Shown here piece after piece: positions 1-5,740 of a stretch of DNA of 14,829 bases (positions are counted from its first letter, which is position 1; each line of letters starts with the position of its first letter). The notes under the pieces were generated by a model. That model was not told where the DNA came from. It did not search any database and saw only the letters and a list, made by a program, of their open reading frames with translations. The position numbers and the translations under genes were made by a program. This DNA comes from an uncultured Pseudomonadota bacterium. Lineage in GTDB: Bacteria > Pseudomonadota > Gammaproteobacteria > Burkholderiales > SG8-39. The stretch covers positions 1-14,829 of the forward strand of contig CAITSH010000466.1 in assembly GCA_903895005.1 (NCBI GenBank), given 5' to 3'.

Positions 1-796
1 CCGCCTTGCCGGTCAGCGTCGGAATGCGCGGAAAGGACGCATCGCCAAGGATGACCGCGCGCGTGCCCTCGTGTTCCTTGTGCATCACCACCCAGTCGCC
101 GGCGGTCGAATCGAAAGTGCGGTCGTTGGCGACGCTGCCCCTCTGGCGGTTGATGCTGGCGCGGTGCACATGCGGCACATGAAAGGCCTCCATCGCGTTC
201 TCGACGTAGATCTTCCAGTTGCAGGCAACCTCATAGACTTTGCGCTGGGTGCAAACCATGTTCTCGAGGTGATAGCTGGAGAAGGGCATGTCGATGTTGC
301 CAAGGTAATGCTCAAGGCTTTCGGACTTGGGGTCGAAGTTGATGAAAATGAATCCGCCCCACATGCCGGTCTTGACCTTGAGCAGCGGATAGTCGGCCTT
401 GTCAAAGTTCTTGGAGGCGGCCATGCCCGGCGCCGCCATCAGCTCGCCGTCGGTCTTGTACATCCAGCCGTGGTAGCCGCACTTGATGGCCTTGGATGAA
501 CCCTTGCCGGTGACGACCTTGGCACCGCGGTGACGGCAGGAATTGACGAAAGCCTGCACCTTGCCATCGTCGCCGCGCACGATCAACAGCGGCACGCCGG
601 CGAAATCCTGGGTGTAGTAGTCACCGGCGTTGGGGATGTAATCGCCGCGGCCGATGAAGTTCCAGACCTTCATGAAGATCGTATCGATCTCGGCCTGGAA
701 GAATTCCGGCGAGGTATAGCACTCGACGGGCAGGGTCTCGGCCTCGAGCAGCGGGCGCCGCACGGCATCGTAGGTACGGGGATCAAACAGGTCCAT
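1..796 (-). CDS. Rieske non-heme iron oxygenase, alpha subunit (3' part missing)
   Basis: Catalytic subunit of a Rieske aromatic-ring/amine oxygenase, which uses electrons delivered through a [2Fe-2S] cluster to activate O2 at a mononuclear iron in the cytoplasm. The 265 visible residues hold both hallmarks. The Rieske site is C87-x-H89 and C106-x-x-H109 (NSCRHRGAK and KCGYHGW). The start of the catalytic domain has NWK at 193-195 and the iron ligands H206 and H211 in ENAMEAFHVPHVH. The third iron ligand near the C terminus lies outside the window. The residue that normally bridges the two metal centres, Asp in naphthalene dioxygenase, is Glu203 here, as in the carnitine oxygenase CntA type. 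The ATG at 796 is the first start after an in-frame TGA 6 codons earlier; its ribosome site (GAAAG) is weak. The gene is divergent from an operon holding a ferredoxin that could feed it. The substrate cannot be told; family call is firm. Confidence 0.93.
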   Translation of the reverse strand, partial: MDLFDPRTYDAVRRPLLEAETLPVECYTSPEFFQAEIDTIFMKVWNFIGRGDYIPNAGDYYTQDFAGVPLLIVRGDDGKVQAFVNSCRHRGAKVVTGKGSSKAIKCGYHGWMYKTDGELMAAPGMAASKNFDKADYPLLKVKTGMWGGFIFINFDPKSESLEHYLGNIDMPFSSYHLENMVCTQRKVYEVACNWKIYVENAMEAFHVPHVHRASINRQRGSVANDRTFDSTAGDWVVMHKEHEGTRAVILGDASFPRIPTLTGKA

Positions 797-877
797 GGCG
801 TGGCTTTCAGTGGTTCAGTCGGATGAGAACGGATTGTTTGTCGCGGAGCGCTTTTCGTGGTGCAAATGTCGCGTCGC

Positions 878-894
878 CGCACTTCGAAAGTGCG
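878..894. promoter_or_regulatory. 7-3-7 inverted repeat upstream of the Rieske gene
   Basis: CGCACTT at 878-884 and AAGTGCG at 888-894 are perfect reverse complements separated by CGA. The centre lies about 90 bases upstream of the Rieske ATG. There is no T-run beside it, so a terminator is unlikely. It may be a regulator binding site or a hairpin in the leader of the Rieske mRNA. Function is inferred from position only. Confidence 0.4.
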
Positions 895-1010
895 CGCCAG
901 AAACGACTCTAGGAGAATGACCGGCCTTGCTCGTTTTTAGCGGGACGATTGGTTATGATACTAACAGTCGTGTGCAATTTCCATACGCTCAATCCCACAT
1001 TCTGAATTTT

Positions 1011-1030
1011 TTGACCTTCAACCCGGTCAA
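1011..1030. promoter_or_regulatory. TTGACC-N8-GGTCAA palindrome, candidate operator
   Basis: TTGACC (1011-1016) and GGTCAA (1025-1030) form a perfect 6-base dyad with an 8-base spacer, centred about 95 bases upstream of the DUF1989 start. Each arm also reads as a -35-like TTGACC on one strand, so a dimeric regulator bound here could govern transcription in either direction. The size and symmetry fit a helix-turn-helix dimer site, but no regulator is encoded in the window. Confidence 0.45.
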
Positions 1031-1037
1031 TCGCGAT

Positions 1038-1065
1038 TGTTGAAATTATTGAAAATGTTGAAATT
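1038..1065 (+). repeat. 18-base-period AT-rich direct repeat
   Basis: TGTTGAAATT occurs at 1038-1047 and again at 1056-1065. Related ATTGA elements continue in the spacer and just after (TTATTGA to 1077). This is the most AT-rich stretch in the window and sits 50-80 bases upstream of the DUF1989 start. It could help promoter melting, bind a nucleoid protein, or be a low-complexity remnant. Confidence 0.5.
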
Positions 1066-1109
1066 GATAATTATTGAGCTTGATTTTTGAACCACTCTTT
1101 TCCACGGAT

Positions 1110-1129
1110 CCCCATTGAACCCCATTGAA
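1110..1129 (+). repeat. 10-base perfect tandem duplication over the DUF1989 start codon
   Basis: CCCCATTGAA is present twice in direct succession (1110-1119 and 1120-1129). The TTG taken as start at 1115 lies in the first copy. The equivalent TTG in the second copy (1125) is in another frame because the unit is 10 bases. A change in copy number would move the start codon out of frame with the gene. Confidence 0.6.
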
Positions 1130-1708
1130 ATTCCGGCGCGCTCCGGCGCGGCAATGCAACTGCGCAAAGGCCAGGCTATTCGCATCATCAATACCCACGG
1201 CGGCCAGGTGGTCGACATGTGGTCATTCCTGCACAACGCCAGTGAGCACCTTTCAATGCCGCACTCGGTGGTGACACTCGGGCGCATCAAACCGCTTCCG
1301 GGCGACAAGCTATACACGCAATTGCGCAACCCCATTCTAACCCTCGAAGAAGACCTGTCGCCCGGTGTGCACTGCATGTTGTTTGCCGCCTGCGACCAGC
1401 CGCGCTACCGCCTGATGGGCCACCCGGGCTTTCACGACAATTGCGCCGACAACCTGCGCAAGGCCATCCACCCCTTCGGCATTCCGCTTGCCTATATCCC
1501 GACGCCGCTCAACCTATTCATGAACACCAAGTTCAACGACCACCGCGACATGGTGGTAGAGGCGCCCGAACCGGCGGTTGGTGCAAGCGTGACGTTTCGA
1601 GCAGAACTCGATTGCGTCATGGTGTTCTCGGCCTGCCCGCAGGACCTCATTCCCGTCAACGCCCATGGCTGCACACCGCAGGCCGTGGCTTACCAGGTAC
1701 TCGATTAA
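1115..1708 (+). CDS. DUF1989 / urea carboxylase-associated family protein
   Basis: A 197-residue soluble protein of the DUF1989 family, close to the usual length. Family hallmarks are the N-terminal IPARSGAAMQLRKGQ and GGQVVDMWSF (29-38), the centre GHPGFHDNC (102-110) followed by N113, PLNLFMN (131-137), and FSACPQDLIPVN (171-182). The conserved Cys/His residues (C93, H107, C110, C174) are candidate metal ligands or catalytic residues. Known members include the urea-carboxylase-associated pair shown to be carboxyguanidine deiminase. This solo member may act on a related C-N bond, but that is inference. I chose TTG 1115 because the conserved IPARSG starts 5 residues later; ATT 1124 is an alternative and ATG 1154 would cut the conserved region. 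No clear Shine-Dalgarno is visible. It heads the operon and its TAA overlaps the next ATG by one base (TAATG). Confidence 0.88.
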   Translation: MNPIEIPARSGAAMQLRKGQAIRIINTHGGQVVDMWSFLHNASEHLSMPHSVVTLGRIKPLPGDKLYTQLRNPILTLEEDLSPGVHCMLFAACDQPRYRLMGHPGFHDNCADNLRKAIHPFGIPLAYIPTPLNLFMNTKFNDHRDMVVEAPEPAVGASVTFRAELDCVMVFSACPQDLIPVNAHGCTPQAVAYQVLD

Positions 1709-2745
1709 TGGCCGCCAAGAAAGCCGCACCGGTGCCCGCGCACCATGTTCATCTTGAGAATTACACCGCCAAGCCGAAAATCTTCTGGCTGACCCCGGCG
1801 CTCGCGCGCGCGACGCAACAGCGCCACCCGGCCCTCGCCAAACGCGCGCGCTTTACCACCGGCGCGGATTTCACCAACCTCGCGCGCAACCTCAAGACGG
1901 CCACCATGCTCATCACCTCGACCGACGTGGTGCGCGACGTACGCTGGCCGCGCGGGGAGACGCTCGCCAAGGCGGCGCCGCATCTCAAACTCATCCAGCT
2001 CATCGGCGCAGGCATCGAGGGCGCACTGCCACTGGACTGGCTGCCGCGCGGCGTGAAGCTCGCCAATAACAGCGGTGTGCACGTGGCCAAGACGCGCGAA
2101 TTCCTGCTGATGTCGCTGCTGGCGCTCAATTGCCGGCTGCCGGCGATCGTGTCCAACCAGCGCAACGCGCGCTGGGAGCAGATTTTCACACCCACGATCA
2201 GCGGCAAAACCCTCGCGGTCATCGGTGTGGGTGACATGGGTGGCGCCGCGGTGTCGGCCGGCAAGTCACTCGGCCTTAACATTGTCGGCGTGCGCGCCTC
2301 GGGCAAGGCGGTACCCGGCGTGTCAAAAATGTACAAACCGGCGCAAATCAAAACCGCCCTCCGCGGCGCGGACTTCGTCGTCATAGCCACGCCACTCACC
2401 CCCTCCACGGCGAACCTCGTCGACGCCGGCGCACTCGCGGCAATGAAGCCCGGTGCCGGCCTGATCAACATCGGCCGTGCCGGCGTGCTCGATCACGACG
2501 CCCTCGTCGCGCTGCTGCGCTCGGGCCGCATTTCTGGCGCGATACTCGATGTGCACAAGCCCGAACCCCTTCCGTCAGGCTCGCCGTTGTGGTCCGTTCC
2601 CAACCTGGTGATCGTGCCGCACGTCTCTTCGGACGACCTCGACCACTACATGACACAAACCATGGACTTTGCCTGCGCCAACCTCAAGCGCCTGCTTGGC
2701 GGGCGTCCGGCGCTCAACGTCATCAAAGCACACACCGGATACTGA
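1708..2745 (+). CDS. D-isomer-specific 2-hydroxyacid dehydrogenase family protein
   Basis: A 345-residue NAD(P)-dependent oxidoreductase interconverting a 2-oxoacid and a D-2-hydroxyacid in the cytoplasm. The Rossmann motif is VIGVGDMGG (G173-x-G175-x-x-G178). The catalytic triad is visible: R257 in NIGRAGVLD, E286 in DVHKPEPLP and H305 in VPHVSS. After the second Rossmann strand the sequence is VGVRASGK, with R196 where NAD enzymes usually carry Asp, so NADP(H) preference is likely. The first ~24 residues are a polar, Lys/His-rich extension before the catalytic domain begins at KIFWLTP. ATG 1708 overlaps the DUF1989 stop, which indicates translational coupling; the same frame is open upstream to 1441 but that part overlaps the previous gene. 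The ferredoxin follows 13 bases later. The role in the pathway is probably handling of a 2-oxo or 2-hydroxy acid product; the substrate is unknown. Confidence 0.9.
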   Translation: MAAKKAAPVPAHHVHLENYTAKPKIFWLTPALARATQQRHPALAKRARFTTGADFTNLARNLKTATMLITSTDVVRDVRWPRGETLAKAAPHLKLIQLIGAGIEGALPLDWLPRGVKLANNSGVHVAKTREFLLMSLLALNCRLPAIVSNQRNARWEQIFTPTISGKTLAVIGVGDMGGAAVSAGKSLGLNIVGVRASGKAVPGVSKMYKPAQIKTALRGADFVVIATPLTPSTANLVDAGALAAMKPGAGLINIGRAGVLDHDALVALLRSGRISGAILDVHKPEPLPSGSPLWSVPNLVIVPHVSSDDLDHYMTQTMDFACANLKRLLGGRPALNVIKAHTGY

Positions 2746-2758
2746 GCGGATACTGGCC

Positions 2759-3082
2759 ATGCCTGAAATCATTTTTCGACTTGCCGACGGCTCCGAGCAG
2801 CGCGTGCAAACCACCGCGGGCACCACGCTGATGCGCGCCGCCAACGACAACGGCCTTGAGGGCATCGCCGCAGACTGCGGCGGCGAGTGCGCGTGCGCCA
2901 CCTGCCATGTCTATGTGGACGAAGCCTTCGCCGACACACTGCCGCCTTTGGCCAAGGCAGAAAATGACATGCTCGACTTTGTCGCAGCGGAGCGCCGGCC
3001 GACGAGCCGGCTCTCGTGCCAGATTCGCATGACTGACGCGATGGATGGCATCGTTCTTGCGATACCCGACACACAGTTCTAG
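2759..3082 (+). CDS. [2Fe-2S] ferredoxin, adrenodoxin/putidaredoxin type
   Basis: A 107-residue electron carrier. The cluster ligands are C40, C46 and C49 in DCGGECACATCHVY, plus C87 in RLSCQI, giving the C-x5-C-x2-C...C spacing of vertebrate-type ferredoxins such as putidaredoxin. C44 is an extra, non-ligand cysteine inside the loop. Such ferredoxins feed cytochrome P450s or Rieske oxygenases. No P450 is in the window, so the divergent Rieske oxygenase at 1-796 is the obvious partner; a dedicated reductase is not seen here. ATG 2759 was chosen because the frame upstream to 2669 lies inside the dehydrogenase gene and the family fold begins at PEIIFRLADG. The gene lies 13 bases after the dehydrogenase and 38 before the transporter protein, within one operon. 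Confidence 0.94.
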   Translation: MPEIIFRLADGSEQRVQTTAGTTLMRAANDNGLEGIAADCGGECACATCHVYVDEAFADTLPPLAKAENDMLDFVAAERRPTSRLSCQIRMTDAMDGIVLAIPDTQF

Positions 3083-3120
3083 ATCCCAAACCTCAGTACC
3101 GCCCCTTCCCGGAGAAACCA

Positions 3121-4101
3121 ATGAAACGCCTGTTCACCGCATTCCTGATCGCCCTCGGCCTTGCCACCCTGGGCTCCACACCTGCACTGGCGCAGGCCTG
3201 GCCCAACAAGACCATCCGCATGGTGATTCCATGGCCCACCGGCGGCGGTAACGATATTCTCGGACGCATGCTGGCAGAAGCGCTTTCCGGCCCGCTCGGC
3301 CAATCGGTGATCGTTGACAACAAGGGCGGCGCCAACGGGCTCATCGGTGCTGAGGCGGTGGCCAAGGCCGCGCCCGACGGCTACACCATCATGTTCCACA
3401 GCGTTTCGACCCATCTCATCAACGCCAGCTTTTACAACAAGGTGCCTTACGACACCCTTGGTGACTTCGCACCGGTCAGCCTGATCGGCGAAGCGGCGCA
3501 CATCCTGGTGGCCAATCCGGGCTTTGCCGGCAAAACCGTCAGCGAGATCGTCGCAATGGCCAAGGCCCAGCCGGGCAGCCTGTCGTATGCATCGTTTGGC
3601 ACCGGCAGCACCAGCCACCTGTCGGGCGAACTCCTTAACATCATGACCGGCGTCAAGCTCACGCATATCCCCTACAAGGGCAGCGGCCCGGCGCTGACCG
3701 ACACGCTCGCCGGACACGTGCCGCTGTTTTATCCGACGGTGGCCGGCGCGCTCCCCTCGATCCGCAGTGGCAAACTGCGCGCCATTGCCGTGACCTCCTC
3801 GACGCGTTCGCGCGCGCTGCCCGATGTGCCGACCATGGACGAAGCGGCCGGCATCCGCGGCTTTGAAACCTCGGCAATGTACGGCGTGTGGGCACCGGCC
3901 AAGACACCCGATGCCGTGGTCGCGCGCCTCAACGCCGAAATCACCGCTGTGCTGAAAAATCCCGCCTTCATCGCCAAGCTCGAAGCACAGGGCGTGGACC
4001 GCGTGGTCACCAGCACGCCTGAGGAAATGGGCGCCTACCTAAAGGCACAGGGACCGAAGTGGGCCAAGCTGGCGAAGGACTCCGGCGCAAAGGGTGATTG
4101 A
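3121..4101 (+). CDS. TctC/Bug-type tripartite tricarboxylate transporter substrate-binding protein
   Basis: A 326-residue periplasmic solute-binding protein. The signal peptide is MKRLFTAFLIALGLATLGSTPALAQA (in two stretches: a Lys-Arg start, a hydrophobic core at 4-18, and ALA-QA), cut after A24 or A26. Mature protein begins WPNKTIRMVIPWPTGGG. Family motifs are the glycine-rich loop after IPWPTGGGNDILGR (36-49), KGGANGLIGAEAVAKAAPDGYT, and IPYKGSGPALTDTLAG. Length is typical. These proteins bind di- and tricarboxylates, aromatic acids, nicotinate or amino acid derivatives. No TctA/TctB membrane partner is nearby, which is common for Bug proteins in Burkholderiales. The ribosome site GGAG at 3111-3114 is well placed. 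It is the last gene of the operon and ends 17 bases before a strong terminator, so it probably delivers the substrate that the upstream enzymes process. Confidence 0.95.
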   Translation: MKRLFTAFLIALGLATLGSTPALAQAWPNKTIRMVIPWPTGGGNDILGRMLAEALSGPLGQSVIVDNKGGANGLIGAEAVAKAAPDGYTIMFHSVSTHLINASFYNKVPYDTLGDFAPVSLIGEAAHILVANPGFAGKTVSEIVAMAKAQPGSLSYASFGTGSTSHLSGELLNIMTGVKLTHIPYKGSGPALTDTLAGHVPLFYPTVAGALPSIRSGKLRAIAVTSSTRSRALPDVPTMDEAAGIRGFETSAMYGVWAPAKTPDAVVARLNAEITAVLKNPAFIAKLEAQGVDRVVTSTPEEMGAYLKAQGPKWAKLAKDSGAKGD

Positions 4102-4118
4102 TTCACGCGCGAAGCGGT

Positions 4119-4147
4119 AAAAAAAGGCGGCCGAGGCCGCCTTTTTT
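4119..4147. terminator. Bidirectional intrinsic terminator between convergent operons
   Basis: GGCGGC (4126-4131) and GCCGCC (4136-4141) form a GC stem over a CGAG loop. It is flanked by an A-run on the left (4119-4125) and a T-run on the right (4142-4147). The symmetry lets it stop transcription from both sides: the TctC operon from the left and the liv operon from the right. Confidence 0.9.
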
Positions 4148-4191
4148 ATTACCCGGATTACCCGCGCGGGCATGTCCGCCATCGGATACCG

Positions 4192-4224
4192 GCTGGAAAC
4201 CCGCGCCAGAAGCCGGTTTCCAGC
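4192..4224. repeat. 10-base perfect inverted repeat in the convergent spacer
   Basis: GCTGGAAACC (4192-4201) and GGTTTCCAGC (4215-4224) are exact reverse complements around a 13-base loop. A 10-base self-palindrome CCCGCGCGGG lies just before at 4161-4170. There is no T-run. It lies downstream of livF and could be an mRNA 3' stabilising hairpin or a copy of an interspersed palindromic (REP-like) repeat. One copy cannot decide. Confidence 0.5.
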
Positions 4225-4250
4225 ACATACCCTTGTGCGCAGCTGGCGAC

Positions 4251-4961
4251 TTACTCCCCGAGATAAGCCTTTTTCACGCGCTCATCGGCCAGCAGCGTGG
4301 TCGCCTCGCCCGAAAGGGTGATCGTGCCCGTTTCCATCACGTAGGCTCTGTCCGCCAGTTCAAGGGCGAGACGCGCATTTTGTTCTACCAGCAGCACGGT
4401 CACGCCATCGCGGCGTATGGCCTCGATCACCTCGAACACTTTTCTCACCACGATGGGCGCGAGCCCCATGCTCGGTTCGTCGAGCAGCAGCAACTTGGGC
4501 TGCGCCATCAGCGCACGCGCGATGGCAAGCATTTGCTGCTCGCCCCCCGACATGGTTCCGGCCGATTGCTGCCGGCGCTCGGCGAGGCGCGGAAACAGCG
4601 CATAGCCGCGCTCGGTGTCGCGCTTGATACCGGCGGTGTCCTTGCGCGTATACGCCCCCATCACAATGTTCTCGGCCACCGTAAGCTGCGGGAATATGCC
4701 GCGCCCCTCGGGCACAAGCACGAGGCCGCGGCGCGGCAATTGGAAATGCGCGACGCCGGCGATATCCGCCCCTCGGTAGCGCACGCTGCCGGCGGCCGCG
4801 GGCATCAAACCGCAAATGGCCTTGAGCGTAGTGCTCTTGCCGGCGCCGTTGGCGCCGATAAGGCAGACGAGCTCGCCCTCGGAAACTGTGAAATCTATGC
4901 CCTTGACGGCACGAATACCGCCGTAGCTAACGTGAAGACCACTGACCTCCAGAAGGTTCAT
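4251..4961 (-). CDS. livF: Branched-chain amino acid/amide ABC transporter ATPase LivF
   Basis: One of two cytoplasmic ATPases of a Liv-type importer, 236 residues, the normal LivF size. Walker A is GANGAGKST (36-44), the signature is MSGGEQQM (137-144), Walker B is LLLLDEP (157-163). The switch position reads VEQN, with Gln instead of His as is normal for LivF. MGLAPIVV after Walker B is also typical. ATG 4961 was chosen because it begins the conserved MNLLEVSGL and overlaps the livG stop as ATGA; the open frame extends upstream to 5087 but only within livG. It is the last gene of livHMGF, and transcription would end at the bidirectional terminator about 100 bases beyond. Confidence 0.96.
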   Translation of the reverse strand: MNLLEVSGLHVSYGGIRAVKGIDFTVSEGELVCLIGANGAGKSTTLKAICGLMPAAAGSVRYRGADIAGVAHFQLPRRGLVLVPEGRGIFPQLTVAENIVMGAYTRKDTAGIKRDTERGYALFPRLAERRQQSAGTMSGGEQQMLAIARALMAQPKLLLLDEPSMGLAPIVVRKVFEVIEAIRRDGVTVLLVEQNARLALELADRAYVMETGTITLSGEATTLLADERVKKAYLGE

Positions 4962-5740
4962 ACTGCGCCGGCCACGGGTGCGGGGGTGCCCAGATAAGCC
5001 TCGATGACACGGGGGTCTTTTTGCACCTCTGCCGGCACGCCCTCGGCGATTTTCTGGCCGTAGTCGAGCACCAGCACGCGGTCGCACACGTTCATCACCA
5101 GCTTCATGTCGTGCTCGATCAACAGCACCGTGGTGCCGTCGGCGCGGATACGCTCAATCAGCGCACGCAGTGCCACCGTCTCCGAGGCATTCATGCCGGC
5201 GGCCGGTTCGTCGAGCGCAAGGAGCTTTGGGTCGGTGGCGAGGGCACGGGCGATTTCGAGGCGGCGTTGGTCCCCATAGGCAAGGCTGGAGGCCTGGTCG
5301 TTGGCGCGCGCGGCGATGCCCACATACTCGAGCAGCGCGTGCGCGCGTGCTTCGATGGCCGCCTCTTCGGCGCGCGTGGCAGCGTTGCGCAACACCGCGC
5401 CGAACACGCCAGCCGAAGTGCGCACATGACGGCCAATCATCACATTCTCCAGCGTGGACAGGCTGGCAAAGAGGCGGATGTTCTGGAAGGTGCGGGCAAT
5501 GCCGCGCTCGGTGACCTCATGGGTGGCGAACCCGGCGATGGATTCGCCGTTGAATTCGAACCGTCCCTCGTTGAGCGGATAAAACCCGGTCAGGACGTTG
5601 AACAAGGTGGTCTTGCCCGCGCCGTTGGGGCCGATGAGGCCATAAATTTCACCTTGGGCGATGGAAAAACTCACGTTGCTCAAGGCCTGGACGCCGCCAA
5701 AGCGTTTGCCGATGCCGCTGGCGGTGAGCAGCGCGCTCAT
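4958..5740 (-). CDS. livG: Branched-chain amino acid/amide ABC transporter ATPase LivG
   Basis: The partner ATPase of LivF, 260 residues. Walker A is GPNGAGKTT (37-45), the LivG-type signature is LAYGDQRRLE (153-162), Walker B is LLALDEP (173-179) and the switch histidine is H210 in LIEHDMKLV. RTFQNIRLF (83-91) contains the Q-loop. The last residues (TPAPVAGAV) form a short Pro/Ala tail past the usual end at EAYLG. ATG 5740 overlaps the livM stop as ATGA, and its own TGA overlaps the livF ATG in the same way. An upstream in-frame ATG at 5791 would reach back into livM and lacks support. Confidence 0.96.
   Translation of the reverse strand: MSALLTASGIGKRFGGVQALSNVSFSIAQGEIYGLIGPNGAGKTTLFNVLTGFYPLNEGRFEFNGESIAGFATHEVTERGIARTFQNIRLFASLSTLENVMIGRHVRTSAGVFGAVLRNAATRAEEAAIEARAHALLEYVGIAARANDQASSLAYGDQRRLEIARALATDPKLLALDEPAAGMNASETVALRALIERIRADGTTVLLIEHDMKLVMNVCDRVLVLDYGQKIAEGVPAEVQKDPRVIEAYLGTPAPVAGAV

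Larger units (their letters stand above)
797..1114. other. Divergent intergenic region between Rieske gene and DUF1989 operon
   Basis: This 318-base spacer must carry promoters for both directions. It is clearly more AT-rich than its surroundings between about 925 and 1110. It contains a 7-3-7 inverted repeat (878-894), a TTGACC-N8-GGTCAA palindrome (1011-1030), an 18-base-period direct repeat (1038-1065) and a 10-base tandem duplication at its right edge. TATGAT at 954-959 resembles a rightward -10 box but has no good -35 partner. TTGACC at 1011 could be a rightward -35, but only a poor -10 (GATTGT, 1035-1040) follows it. I see no coding gene or RNA gene here. Confidence 0.6.

Noticed and set aside
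71..826. Two plus-strand open frames (142 and 98 codons)
   Set aside because: Both are antisense to the Rieske oxygenase gene, which has all cluster ligands on the minus strand.
917..940. Seven-codon frame MTGLARF after AGGAG in the divergent spacer
   Set aside because: The ribosome site is only one base from the ATG, the peptide is very short and no attenuator structure follows.
1038..1065. CRISPR-like repeat
   Set aside because: There are only two 10-base copies with an AT-rich 8-base spacer, so this is a simple direct repeat.
1441..1707. Upstream extension of the 2-hydroxyacid dehydrogenase frame
   Set aside because: The frame is open but lies within the DUF1989 gene; the extension is Arg/Gln/Pro-rich without domain, and ATG 1708 is coupled to the previous stop.
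4098..4997. Open frame (299 codons) on the plus strand
   Set aside because: It is antisense to livF and reads through the bidirectional terminator. No domain is seen.
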